Source: Panulirus ornatus
Lineage: Eukaryota; Arthropoda; Malacostraca; Decapoda; Palinuridae
Reading direction: 5' to 3'
Assembly: GCF_036320965.1 (NCBI RefSeq)
Contig: NC_092230.1
Span: 47,722,594 to 47,786,593, forward strand
DNA: 64,000 nucleotides
Position numbers and translations under genes: made by a program. Positions within the stretch are counted from its first letter, which is position 1; the number at the start of each line of letters is the position of its first letter. The notes beneath the pieces were generated by a model. The model had not been told where the DNA came from. It was given only the letters and a program-made list of their open reading frames with translations, and searched no databases. Of the stretch, positions 44,101 to 54,859 are shown one piece after another.

Positions 44101-44173
44101 CTCCCAAGACATTCCCAAACCACTCTTCCCCTTTACCCTTGAGCTTCGTTTCACTCAGAGCCAAAACATCCAT
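41109..44173 (-). mobile_element. LINE-A, nearly full-length minus-strand copy
   Basis: About 3.06 kb from the A-tail (T-rich 41109-41135) through the short tail, whole C-terminal region and reverse transcriptase, to a start inside the endonuclease (MDVLALSETKLKGKGEEWFG at 44173). It is the best-preserved copy in the window. Its 5' end abuts a short TA tract and another LINE-A tail, so no target duplication is visible. Its interior near 41693 is one partner of the crossover that made the 7.2-kb tandem duplication. Confidence 0.92.
41314..44173 (-). pseudogene. LINE-A endonuclease/reverse transcriptase, two one-base deletions
   Basis: Three overlapping frames make one gene. 44173-43991: endonuclease start (SETK). 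43955-43410: endonuclease core (YAPGHKKKDHE, VMGDLNAKV, GQRALLDYVLID, MSDHYLVEAK). 43437-41314: 707 codons with linker, RT and C-terminus. Compared with 9481-12355, single bases are missing near 43998 (AATTTCGATT against AATTCTCGATT) and near 43425 (GTACAGGAG against GTACCAGGAG). In the 707-codon part, MDLEKAYD lies near residues 345-352, GLRQGCVMSPW near 403-412, FADD at 452-455, and GHMERM near 630. The RT catalytic aspartates (about 346, 454 and 455) are intact. Very recent decay. Confidence 0.92.
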
Positions 44174-44195
44174 ATATATATATATATATAATAAT
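44172..44195. repeat. Short (TA)n tract
   Basis: Separates the 5' end of one LINE-A from the tail of the next. Duplicated at 51392-51415. Confidence 0.8.
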
Positions 44196-44437
44196 TTTTA
44201 TATTTATTTATTTTGCTTTGTCACTGTCTCCCGCGTTTGCGAGGTAGCACAAGGAAACAGACAAAAGAACTGGCCCAACCCACCCCCATGCACAATCTAT
44301 ACACACACATGTCCACACACGCAAATATACATACCTATACATCTCAATGTATACATATATATACATACACAGACACATACATATATACCCGTGCACACAA
44401 TTCACATTGTCTGCCCCCATTCACTCCCATCACCACC
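44196..44437 (-). mobile_element. LINE-A 3' tail only
   Basis: Minus-strand tail (TTGCTTTGTCACTGTCTCCC, then GTGTCTGT-type region in reverse) ending at CCCATCACCACC. It is directly fused to a plus-strand LINE-A body, which has its own tail at 45715-46150, so the body lies between inverted tails. Duplicated at 51416-51657. Confidence 0.85.
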
Positions 44438-46160
44438 TGAGAGTTGGGGTGAGAGAGTATCATTGATTGAGAGGGTGAGGGCATGTACAGAGCATCAGAT
44501 TGGGGAAGAGCAGTGTGGTTTCAGAAGTGGTAGAGGATGTGTGGATCAGGTGTTTGCTTTGAAGAATGTATGTGAGAAATACTTAGAAAAGCAAATGGAT
44601 TTGTATGTAGCATTTATGGATCTGGAGAAGGCATATGATAGAGTTGATAGAGATGCTCTGTGGAAGGTATTAAGAATATATGGTGTGGGAGGCAAGTTGT
44701 TAGAAGCTGTGAAAAGTTTTTATCGAGGATGTAAGGCATGTGTACGTGTAGGAAGAGAGGAAAGTGATTGGTTCTCAGTGAATGTAGGTTTGCAGCAGGG
44801 GTGTGTGATGTCTCCATGGTTGTTTAATTTGTTTATGGATGGGGTTGTTAGGGAGGTGAATGCAAGAGTTTTGGAAAGAGGGGCAAGTATGCAGTCTGTT
44901 GTGGATGAGAGAGCTTGGGAAGTGAGTCAGTTGTTGTTCGCTGATGATACAGCGCTGGTGGCTGATTCATGTGAGAAACTGCAGAATCTGGTGACTGAGT
45001 TTGGTAAAGTGTGTGAAAGAAGAAAGTTAAGAGTAAATGTGAATAAGAGCAAGGTTATTAGGTACAGTAGGGTCGAGGGTCAAGTCAATTGGGAGGTAAG
45101 TTTGAATGGAGAAAAACTGGAGGAAGTAAAGTGTTTTAGATATCTAGGAGTGGATCTGGCAGCGGATGGAACCATGGAAGCGGAAGTGAATCATAGGGTG
45201 GGGGAGGGGGCGAAAATCCTGGGAGCCTTGAAGAATGTGTGGAAGACGAGAACATTATCTCAGAAAGCAAAAATGGGTATGTTTGAAGGAATAGTGGTTC
45301 CAACAATGTTGTATGGTTGCGAGGCGTTTGCTATGGATAGAGTTGTGCGCAGGAGGGTGGATGTGCTGGAAATGAGATGTTTGAGGACAATGTGTGGTGT
45401 GAGGTGGTTTGATCGAGTGAGTAACGTAAGGGTAAGAGAGATGTGTGGAAATAAAAAGAGCATGGTTGAGAGAGCGGAAGAGGGTGTTTTGAAATGGTTT
45501 GGGCACATGGAGAGAATGAGTGAGGAAAGATTGACCAAGAGGATATATGTGTCGGAGGTGGAGGGAACGAGGAGAAGAGGGAGACCAAATTGGAGGTGGA
45601 AAGATGGAGTGAAAAAGATTTTGTGTGATCGGGGCCTGAACATGCAGGAGGGTGAAAGGAGGGCAAGGAATAGAGTGAATTGGATCGATGTGGTATACCG
45701 GGGTTGATGTGCTGTCAGTGGATTGAATCAGGGCATGTGAAGCGTCTGGGGTAAACCATGGAAAGTTGTGTGGGGCCTGGATGTGGAAAGGGAGCTGTGG
45801 TTTCGGGCATTATTGCGTGGCAGTTAGAGACTGAGTGTGAACGAATGTGGCCTTTGTTGTCTTTTCCTAGTGCTACCTCGCACACATGAGGGGGGAGGGG
45901 GGATGGTATTCCATGTGTGGCAATGGGAGTGAATGGGGGCAGACAGTGTGAATTGTGTGCATGGGTATATATGTATGTGTCTGTGTATGTATATATATGT
46001 GTACATTGAGATGTATAGGTATGTATATTTGCGTGTGTGGACGTGTGTGTGTATACATTGTGTATGGGGGTGGGTTGGGTCAGTTCTTTCGTCTGTTTCC
46101 TTGCGCTACCTCGCAAACGCGGGAGACAGCGACAAAGCAAAATAAATATATAGATATATA
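44438..46160 (+). mobile_element. LINE-A with internal deletion, long-tail form
   Basis: Starts with ESWGERVSL, which in the full copy is in the linker (10559-10586), then jumps to IERVRACTEHQIGEEQCGFR (11113 in the full copy), a deletion of about 527 bases at the shared word ATT. After that the frame is open through RT motifs (MDLEKAYD, GLQQGCVMSPW, FADDTALVADS near 44937) and the C-terminus to the stop at 45705-45707. GLQQG replaces GLRQG, a subfamily marker. The long 3' region ends with GCTACCTCGCAAACGCGGGA (46105-46124) and an AT-rich tail. Confidence 0.9.
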
Positions 46161-46165
46161 TACTA

Positions 46166-46400
46166 TTTATCCCTGGGGATAGGGGATTAAGAATACTTCC
46201 CACGTATTCCCTGCGTGTCGTAGAAGGCGACTAAAAGGGGAGGGAGCGGGGGCTGGAAATCCTCCCCTCTCGTTTTTTTTTTTAATTTTCCAAAAGAAGG
46301 AACAGAGAATTGGGCCAGGTGAGGGTATTCCCTCAAAGGCCCAGTCCTCTGTTCTTAATGCTACCTCGCTAACGCGGGAAATGGCAAATAGTTTAAAAGA
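46166..46400 (+). mobile_element. SINE-like element sharing the LINE-A 3' tail
   Basis: Non-coding, about 235 bases: CCCTGGGGATAGGGGATTAA, a core CCTGCGTGTCGTAGAAGGCG followed by ACTAAAAGGGG (the words GTCG and CGAC can pair as a small stem), GGGGGCTGGAAATCCTCCCC, a T run, then GGCCCAGTCCTCTGTTCTTA. It ends with GCTACCTCGCTAACGCGGGA (46360-46379), 19 of 20 bases identical to the LINE-A tail (46105-46124), and an A-rich end. The core resembles a motif widespread in metazoan SINEs, possibly the Nin-DC domain; that is from memory. No clear pol III A and B boxes, so the 5' head may be missing. Confidence 0.7.
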
Positions 46401-46417
46401 AAAAGAAAGAATATATA

Positions 46418-46419
46418 CT

Positions 46420-46469
<50 letters not shown>

Positions 46470-46470
46470 A
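46418..46470. repeat. (ATT)n microsatellite
   Basis: About 17 ATT units with one T insertion. Probably the tail of the minus-strand element that follows. Duplicated at 53639-53691. Confidence 0.9.
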
Positions 46471-47062
46471 CTTGATTGCCATTTTCCATGTCAGTGAGGT
46501 AGCACCAGGAAACAGACGAAGAATAGCCCATCCACTCATACACACATATATGTACATAAACACCCATACATATACATATCAACATATACACATATACAAA
46601 CACATACACAGACATATACATATACACACTTGTGCATATTCATACTTGTTTACCCTCATCCATTCCTGGTGCCACACCACCCCATTTCACAGGAAACAGC
46701 ATCACTACCCCCCGCTTCAGCAAGTTAGTGCCAGGAAAACAGACAAAAAAGACCACAGTTTCTCACATTCAGTCTCTAGCTGTCATGTGTAATGCACTGA
46801 AACCGCAGATCCCTATCTATATCCAGGCTCCACAGACTTTTCCATAGTTTACCCCAGACATTTCACATGCCCTGGTTCAGTCCATTGACAGCACCTTGAC
46901 CCTGGCATACCACATCGTTCCACTTCACTCTATCACTTGCATGCTTCTCACCCTCTAGTATGTTCAGGCCCTGATCACTCAAAATATTTTTTACTCCATC
47001 CTTCCACCTCCAGTTTGGTCTCCTGCTTCTCCTTGTTCCCTCCATCTCAGACATGTATATCC
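46471..47062 (-). mobile_element. LINE-A-related 3' fragment, moderately old
   Basis: Minus strand: tail TTGCCATTTTCCATGTCAGT, long-form 3' region, and the last 60 codons (47054-46863: GTRRSRRPNWRWKDGVKNIL). Truncated at 47062. Confidence 0.75.
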
Positions 47063-47345
47063 TTTAGGTGTTATATATGACAAGGAGAGATTGTATGTTT
47101 GTGAACAGAATGCTAGCAGTACCAGGGTCGGAGGAGTGCAACTTGACAAACACTGGAGTGCTGGCTCATTATGTAGCCATCACCAACCCTCCCGTTACCC
47201 AGGCGGGTAATACTGGTAACATACCTCCCTGGTTGGTGGCTGCCTGCCAACTACTACCTATCCCTCTGCCCATTCTGCCACTGAGTTAACTTTCTTGTAT
47301 GTTGAAGCAACTGCTTTCCACTGCTATTGTTCTATTCATAGCTAC
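47063..47345. repeat. Dispersed repeat, related to 35820-35890
   Basis: Contains GGTAATACTGGTAACATACC and TCCCTGGTTGGTGGCTGCCT, matching the second half of the repeat at 35641-35890. A 73-codon frame here has no features I recognise. Confidence 0.55.
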
Positions 47346-47638
47346 ATGGCAACTGTGGTATGTTTATTGTAAAATATATAGAAAATAGAAAGAGGTTAGA
47401 ATTAAGTGATATGGTAGGAAGGGATTTGTGTGATGGAAGGATGGCTCTTCATTTACTGTTTTACTAGCAGATCAAGTCAGTACCCAAGATTTGTCTAGAA
47501 ATATGTTTAAGGGAAGATAGAATATGTGCATTTTTCTCTTTTTTATGACAACAGTACATTTGTTGATCATTCTGTGGTGTTTTCATTGCTAAAGTTTACA
47601 AACATTTTGTTTCATATCTACAGGTAGTTATAAGATGA
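47346..47638. other. No recognisable feature
   Basis: AT-rich spacer before the transposase fragment. Confidence 0.4.
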
Positions 47639-47996
47639 CTGGCAAAAAAGCTGTGAAAGCTTAGATGTAAGAAAAAGCCATAAATCATTTTCTGTAGATG
47701 TGAAATTGGAATTGGTAAGGCAGTTTCAAAAGGGTGAGAAACTTTCCCAGATTTCAATTGTTAGAACTCTTTACCCTCAGTGGAACAATGCGCAATGTGA
47801 AAGACGAAGTAAAAGCCAGTACTCAGGCTTCTACACCATTAAGTGCTACAGAAGTAGCTTGCAATCAAGATGTAATTGAAGACATGCAAAAGCAGTCATG
47901 TATGTGGGTCAAATCAAATTCAACTTAAAGTGCCAATAAACACCATGAGCTTTCTTGTGTCAAAAGTATTAATATCATTTCTGTTTTATGCCTTTT
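47639..47996 (+). pseudogene. Tigger/jerky-type transposase fragment
   Basis: Frame pieces read MTGKKAVKA, then KSFSVDVKLELVRQFQKGEK, LSQIS, a frameshift, then SGTMRNVKDEVKASTQASTP, IEDMQKQSCMWVKS and QLKVPINTMSF. This is the N-terminal CENP-B-type helix-turn-helix and the start of the second DNA-binding domain of a Tigger-type transposase (family words: GTMRNI, IEEMEKLLSVWIED). It differs from the one at 5280-5820. Stops after KAVKA and at two other points; ends where a LINE-A tail has inserted (47997). Duplicated at 54860-55217. Confidence 0.7.
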
Positions 47997-48084
47997 TTTT
48001 TTTTATTATACTGTATCGCTGTTTCCCGCATGAGCGAGGTGGCCAGGAAATAGATGAAGAATGGCCCATCCACTCACACATATT
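47997..48084 (-). mobile_element. LINE-A-related tail, interrupted
   Basis: T-tract, then CGCTGTTTCCCGCATGAGCG and GAATGGCCCATCCACTCACA. The next LINE-A inserted into it at about 48081. Confidence 0.65.
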
Positions 48085-51000
48085 TATTTATTTATTTTGC
48101 TTTGTCGCTCTCTCCCGCGTTTGCGAGGTAGCGTAAGGAAACAGACGAAAGAAAGGCCCAACCCACCCACATACACATGTATATACATACATGTCCACAT
48201 ATGGCACATATACATAACTATACATCTCAATGTATACTTATATGTACACACAGACGTATACATATATACCCATGTACATAATTCATACTGTCTGCCTTTA
48301 TTCATTCCCATCGCCACCCCGCCACACATGGAATAACAACACCCTCCCCCTCATGTGTGCGAGGTAGCGCAAGGAAAAGACAACAAAGGCCCCATTCGTT
48401 CACACTCATTCTCTAGCTGTCATGTAATAATGCACCGAAACCACAGCTCCCTTTCCACATCCAGGCCCCACAGAGCTTTCCATGGTTTACCCCAGACGCT
48501 TCACATGCCCTGGTTCAATCCATTGACAGCATGTCGACCCCAGTACACCATATCATTCCAATTCACTCTATTCCTTGCACGCCTTCCACCCTCCTGCATG
48601 TTCAGGTCCCGATCACTCAAAATCTTTTTCACTCCATCTTTCCACCTCCAATTTGGTCTCCCACTTCTCCTCGTTCCCTCCACCTCTGACACATATATCG
48701 TCTTGGTCAATATTTCCTCACTCATTCTCTCCATGTGACCAAACCATTTCAAAACACCCTCGTCTGCTCTCTCAACCACACTCTTTCTATTACCACACAC
48801 CTCTCGTACCCTACTATTACTTACTCGATCAAACCACCTCACACCACACATTGTCCTCAAACATCTCATTTCCAGCACATCCACCTCCTGTGCACAACTC
48901 TATCCATAGCCAACGCCTTGCAACCATACAACATTGTTGGAACCACTATTCCTTCAAACATACCCATTTTTGCTTTCCGAGATAATGTTCTCGACTTCCA
49001 CACATTCTTCAAGGCTCCCAGGATTTTCGCCCCCTCCCCCACCCTATGATCCACTTCCGCTTCCATGGTTCCATCCGCTGCCAGATCCACTCCCAGATAT
49101 CTAAAACACTTTACTTCCTCCAGTTTTTCTCCATTCAAACTTACCTCCCAATTGACTTGACCCTCAACCCTACTGTACCTAATAACCTTGCTCTTATTCA
49201 CATTTACTCTTAACTTTCTTCTTTCACACACTTTACCAAACTCAGTCACCAGCTTTCTGCAGTTTCTCACATGAATCAGCCACCAGCGCTGTATCATCAG
49301 CGAACAACAACTGACTCACTTCCCAAGCTCTCTCATCCCCAACAGACTTCATACTTGCCCCTCTTTCCAAAACTCTTGCATTTACCTCCCTAACAACCCC
49401 ATCCATAAACAAATTAAACAACCATGGAGACATCACACACCCCTGCCGCAAACCTACATTCACTGAGAACCAATCACTTTCCTCTCTTCCTACACGTACA
49501 CATGCCTTACATCCTCGATAAAAACTTTTCACTGCTTCTAACAACTTGCCTCCCACACCATATATTCTTAATACCTTCCACAGAGCATCTCTATCAACTC
49601 TATCATATGCCTTCTCCAGATCCATAAATGCTACATACAAATCCATTTGCTTTTCTAAGTATTTCTCACATACATTCTTCAAAGCAAACACCTGATCCAC
49701 ACATCCTCTACCACTTCTGAAACCACACTGCTCTTCCCCAATCTGTTGCTCTGTACATGACTTCACCCTCTCAATCAATACCCTCCCATATAATTTACCA
49801 GGAATACTCAACAAACTTATACCTCTGTAATTTGAGCACTCACTCTTATCCCCTTTGCCTTTGTACAATGGCACTATGCACGCATTCCGCCAATCCTCAG
49901 GCACCTCACCATGAGTCATCCATACATTAAATAACCTTACCAACCAGTCAATAATACAGTCACCCCCTTTTTTAATAAATTCCACTGCAATACCATCCAA
50001 ACCTGCTGCCTTGCCGGCTTTCATCTTCTGCAAAGCTTTTACTACCTCTTCTCTGTTTACCAAATCATTTTCCCTAACCCTCTCCCTTTGCACACCACCT
50101 CGACCAAAACACCCTATATCTGCCACTCTATCATCAAACACATTCAACAAACCTTCAAAATACTCACTCCATCTCCTTCTCACATCACCACTACTTGTTA
50201 TCACCTCCCCATTTGCGCCCTTCACTGAAGTTCCCATTTGCCCCCTTGTCTTACGCACTTTATTTACCTCCTTCCAGAACATCTTTTTATTCTCCCTAAA
50301 ATTTAATGATACTCTCTCACCCCAACTCTCATTTGCCCTCTTTTTCACCTCTTGCACCTTTCTCTTGACCTCCTGTCTCTTTCTTTTATACATCTCCCAC
50401 TCAATTGCATTTTTTCCCTGCAAAAATCGTCCAAATGCCTCTCTCTTCTCTTTCACTAATACTCTTACTTCTTCATCCCACCACTCACTACCCTTTCTAA
50501 TCAACCCACCTCCCACTCTTCTCATGCCACAAGCATCTTTTGCGCAATCCATCACTGATTCCCTAAATACATCCCATTCCTCCCCCACTCCCCTTACTTC
50601 CATTGTTCTCACCTTTTTCCATTCTGTACTCAGTCTCTCCTGTACTTCCTCACACACGTCTCCTTCCCAAGCTCACTTACTCTCACCACCCTCTTCACCC
50701 CAACATTCACTCTTCTTTTCTGAAAACCCATACAAATCTTCACCTTAGCCTCCACAAGATAATGATCAGACATCCCTCCAGTTGCACCTCTCAGCACATT
50801 AACATCCAAAAGTCTCTCTTTCGCTCGCCTGTCAATTAACACGTAATCCAATAACGCTCTCTGTCCATCTCTCCTTCTTACATACGTATACTTATGTATA
50901 TCTCGCTTTTTAAACCAGGTATTCCCAATCACCAGTCCTTTTTCAGCACATAAATCTACAAGCTCTTCACCATTTCCATTTACAACACTGAACACCCCAT

Positions 51001-51393
51001 GTATACCAATTATTCCCTCAACTGCCACATTACTCACCTTTGCATTCAAATCACCCATCACTATAACCCGGTCTCGTGCATCAAAACCACTAACACACTC
51101 ATTCAGCTGCTCCCAAAACACTTGCCTCTCATGATCTTTCTTCTTATGCCCAGGTGCATATGCACCAATAATCACCCATCTCTCTCCATCAACTTTCAGT
51201 TTTACCCATATTAATCGAAATTTACTTTCTTACATTCTATCACATACTCCCACAACTCCTGTTTCAGGAGCACTGCTACTCCTTCCCTTTCTCTTGTCCT
51301 CTCACTAACCCCTGACTTTACTCCCAAGACATTCCCAAACCACTCTTCCCCTTTACCCTTGAGCTTCGTTTCACTCAGAGCCAAAACATCCAT
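48085..51393 (-). mobile_element. Hybrid LINE-A at the duplication junction
   Basis: The 3' part (48085-48911) is identical in its private variants to the LINE-A at 55306-56133 (for example TCGTCTTGGTCAATATTTCC and ACACACCTCTCGTACCCTAC). The 5' part (48912-51393) matches the LINE-A at 41693-44173. At the switch the three copies read AGCAAACG (41690), AGCCCACG (56130) and AGCCAACG (48909), placing the exchange between 48911 and 48912. Long 3' tail on the left, endonuclease start (MDVLALSETK) on the right. Confidence 0.92.
48501..51393 (-). pseudogene. Hybrid LINE-A endonuclease/reverse transcriptase
   Basis: Same domain order as 41314-44173 and the same two one-base deletions in the endonuclease part. 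Frames: 51393-51211, 51175-50630 and 50657-49242 (linker and RT with intact MDLEKAYD and FADD). An extra base near 49252 (AGCTTTCTGCAG against AGCTTCTGCAG) ends that frame just after FADDTALVADSCEKLQK. The frame at 49297-48866 continues to a base loss near 48890, and 48884-48501 gives the C-terminus. Confidence 0.9.
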
Positions 51394-51415
51394 ATATATA
51401 TATATATATAATAAT

Positions 51416-51657
51416 TTTTATATTTATTTATTTTGCTTTGTCACTGTCTCCCGCGTTTGCGAGGTAGCACAAGGAAACAGACAAAAGAACTGGCCCAACC
51501 CACCCCCATGCACAATCTATACACACACATGTCCACACACGCAAATATACATACCTATACATCTCAATGTATACATATATATACATACACAGACACATAC
51601 ATATATACCCGTGCACACAATTCACATTGTCTGCCCCCATTCACTCCCATCACCACC
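51416..51657 (-). mobile_element. LINE-A 3' tail only (duplicate)
   Basis: Second copy of 44196-44437. Confidence 0.85.
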
Positions 51658-53380
51658 TGAGAGTTGGGGTGAGAGAGTATCATTGATTGAGAGGGTGAGG
51701 GCATGTACAGAGCATCAGATTGGGGAAGAGCAGTGTGGTTTCAGAAGTGGTAGAGGATGTGTGGATCAGGTGTTTGCTTTGAAGAATGTATGTGAGAAAT
51801 ACTTAGAAAAGCAAATGGATTTGTATGTAGCATTTATGGATCTGGAGAAGGCATATGATAGAGTTGATAGAGATGCTCTGTGGAAGGTATTAAGAATATA
51901 TGGTGTGGGAGGCAAGTTGTTAGAAGCTGTGAAAAGTTTTTATCGAGGATGTAAGGCATGTGTACGTGTAGGAAGAGAGGAAAGTGATTGGTTCTCAGTG
52001 AATGTAGGTTTGCAGCAGGGGTGTGTGATGTCTCCATGGTTGTTTAATTTGTTTATGGATGGGGTTGTTAGGGAGGTGAATGCAAGAGTTTTGGAAAGAG
52101 GGGCAAGTATGCAGTCTGTTGTGGATGAGAGAGCTTGGGAAGTGAGTCAGTTGTTGTTCGCTGATGATACAGCGCTGGTGGCTGATTCATGTGAGAAACT
52201 GCAGAATCTGGTGACTGAGTTTGGTAAAGTGTGTGAAAGAAGAAAGTTAAGAGTAAATGTGAATAAGAGCAAGGTTATTAGGTACAGTAGGGTCGAGGGT
52301 CAAGTCAATTGGGAGGTAAGTTTGAATGGAGAAAAACTGGAGGAAGTAAAGTGTTTTAGATATCTAGGAGTGGATCTGGCAGCGGATGGAACCATGGAGG
52401 CGGAAGTGAATCATAGGGTGGGGGAGGGGGCGAAAATCCTGGGAGCCTTGAAGAATGTGTGGAAGACGAGAACATTATCTCAGAAAGCAAAAATGGGTAT
52501 GTTTGAAGGAATAGTGGTTCCAACAATGTTGTATGGTTGCGAGGCGTGGGCTATGGATAGAGTTGTGCGCAGGAGGGTGGATGTGTTGGAAATGAGATGT
52601 TTGAGGACAATGTGTGGTGTGAGGTGGTTTGATCGAGTGAGTAACGTAAGGGTAAGAGAGATGTGTGGAAATAAAAAGAGCATGGTTGAGAGAGCGGAAG
52701 AGGGTGTTTTGAAATGGTTTGGGCACATGGAGAGAATGAGTGAGGAAAGATTGACCAAGAGGATATATGTGTCGGAGGTGGAGGGAACGAGGAGAAGAGG
52801 GAGACCAAATTGGAGGTGGAAAGATGGAGTGAAAAAGATTTTGTGTGATCGGGGCCTGAACATGCAGGAGGGTGAAAGGAGGGCAAGGAATAGAGTGAAT
52901 TGGATCGATGTGGTATACCGGGGGTTGATGTGCTGTCAGTGGATTGAATCAGGGCATGTGAAGCGTCTGGGGTAAACCATGGAAAGTTGTGTGGGGCCTG
53001 GATGTGGAAAGGGAGCTGTGGTTTCGGGCATTATTGCGTGGCAGTTAGAGACTGAGTGTGAACGAATGTGGCCTTTGTTGTCTTTTCCTAGTGCTACCTC
53101 GCACACATGAGGGGGGAGGGGGGATGGTATTCCATGTGTGGCAATGGGAGTGAATGGGGGCAGACAGTGTGAATTGTGTGCATGGGTATATATGTATGTG
53201 TCTGTGTATGTATATATATGTGTACATTGAGATGTATAGGTATGTATATTTGCGTGTGTGGACGTGTGTGTGTATACATTGTGTATGGGGGTGGGTTGGG
53301 TCAGTTCTTTCGTCTGTTTCCTTGCGCTACCTCGCAAACGCGGGAGACAGCGACAAAGCAAAATAAATATATAGATATAT
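51658..53380 (+). mobile_element. LINE-A with internal deletion (duplicate)
   Basis: Second copy of 44438-46160. Differences: EAWAMD where unit 1 has EAFAMD, and an added G near 52921 that changes the natural end and adds LMCCQWIESGHVKRLG before a stop at 52973-52975. RT frame open from the start through FADDTALVADS (about 52157) to the end. The tail is identical. Confidence 0.9.
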
Positions 53381-53386
53381 ATACTA

Positions 53387-53621
53387 TTTATCCCTGGGGA
53401 TAGGGGATTAAGAATACTTCCCACGTATTCCCTGCGTGTCGTAGAAGGCGACTAAAAGGGGAGGGAGCGGGGGCTGGAAATCCTCCCCTCTCGTTTTTTT
53501 TTTTAATTTTCCAAAAGAAGGAACAGAGAATTGGGCCAGGTGAGGGTATTCCCTCAAAGGCCCAGTCCTCTGTTCTTAATGCTACCTCGCTAACGCGGGA
53601 AATGGCAAATAGTTTAAAAGA
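53387..53621 (+). mobile_element. SINE-like element (duplicate)
   Basis: Second copy of 46166-46400. The shared tail GCTACCTCGCTAACGCGGGA is at 53581-53600. Confidence 0.7.
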
Positions 53622-53638
53622 AAAAGAAAGAATATATA

Positions 53639-53640
53639 CT

Positions 53641-53690
<50 letters not shown>

Positions 53691-54283
53691 ACTTGATTGC
53701 CATTTTCCATGTCAGTGAGGTAGCACCAGGAAACAGACGAAGAATAGCCCATCCACTCATACACACATATATGTACATAAACACCCATACATATACATAT
53801 CAACATATACACATATACAAACACATACACAGACATATACATATACACACTTGTGCATATTCATACTTGTTTACCCTCATCCATTCCTGGTGCCACACCA
53901 CCCCATTTCACAGGAAACAGCATCACTACCCCCCGCTTCAGCAAGTTAGTGCCAGGAAAACAGACAAAAAAGACCACAGTTTCTCACATTCAGTCTCTAG
54001 CTGTCATGTGTAATGCACTGAAACCGCAGATCCCTATCTATATCCAGGCTCCACAGACTTTTCCATAGTTTACCCCAGACATTTCACATGCCCTGGTTCA
54101 GTCCATTGACAGCACCTTGACCCTGGCATACCACATCGTTCCACTTCACTCTATCACTTGCATGCTTCTCACCCTCTAGTATGTTCAGGCCCTGATCACT
54201 CAAAATATTTTTTACTCCATCCTTCCACCTCCAGTTTGGTCTCCTGCTTCTCCTTGTTCCCTCCATCTCAGACATGTATATCC
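53639..54283 (-). mobile_element. LINE-A-related 3' fragment with (ATT)n (duplicate)
   Basis: Second copy of 46418-47062. Confidence 0.75.
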
Positions 54284-54566
54284 TTTAGGTGTTATATATG
54301 ACAAGGAGAGATTGTATGTTTGTGAACAGAATGCTAGCAGTACCAGGGTCGGAGGAGTGCAACTTGACAAACACTGGAGTGCTGGCTCATTATGTAGCCA
54401 TCACCAACCCTCCCGTTACCCAGGCGGGTAATACTGGTAACATACCTCCCTGGTTGGTGGCTGCCTGCCAACTACTACCTATCCCTCTGCCCATTCTGCC
54501 ACTGAGTTAACTTTCTTGTATGTTGAAGCAACTGCTTTCCACTGCTATTGTTCTATTCATAGCTAC
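54284..54566. repeat. Dispersed repeat (duplicate)
   Basis: Second copy of 47063-47345. Confidence 0.55.
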
Positions 54567-54859
54567 ATGGCAACTGTGGTATGTTTATTGTAAAATATAT
54601 AGAAAATAGAAAGAGGTTAGAATTAAGTGATATGGTAGGAAGGGATTTGTGTGATGGAAGGATGGCTCTTCATTTACTGTTTTACTAGCAGATCAAGTCA
54701 GTACCCAAGATTTGTCTAGAAATATGTTTAAGGGAAGATAGAATATGTGCATTTTTCTCTTTTTTATGACAACAGTACATTTGTTGATCATTCTGTGGTG
54801 TTTTCATTGCTAAAGTTTACAAACATTTTGTTTCATATCTACAGGTAGTTATAAGATGA

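Larger units (their letters stand above)
41693..48911. repeat. 7.2-kb tandem duplication, unit 1
   Basis: Aligns with 48912-56133 at an offset of 7219, rising to 7221 after two one-base insertions in unit 2 (near 49252 and 52921). Only scattered substitutions separate them (for example 45178 against 52398, TTT/GGG at GCGTTTGCT against GCGTGGGCT, and 48250-48260). Contents in order: LINE-A (minus) body, a minus tail, a plus LINE-A with internal deletion, a SINE-like element, an old LINE-A, a dispersed repeat, a pogo fragment, and a minus LINE-A 3' part. Confidence 0.95.

Noticed and set aside
44139..44437. N-terminal extension of the open frame that enters LINE-A at 44438
   Set aside because: It crosses the end of one element, a TA tract and a minus-strand tail. 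It is a chance fusion.
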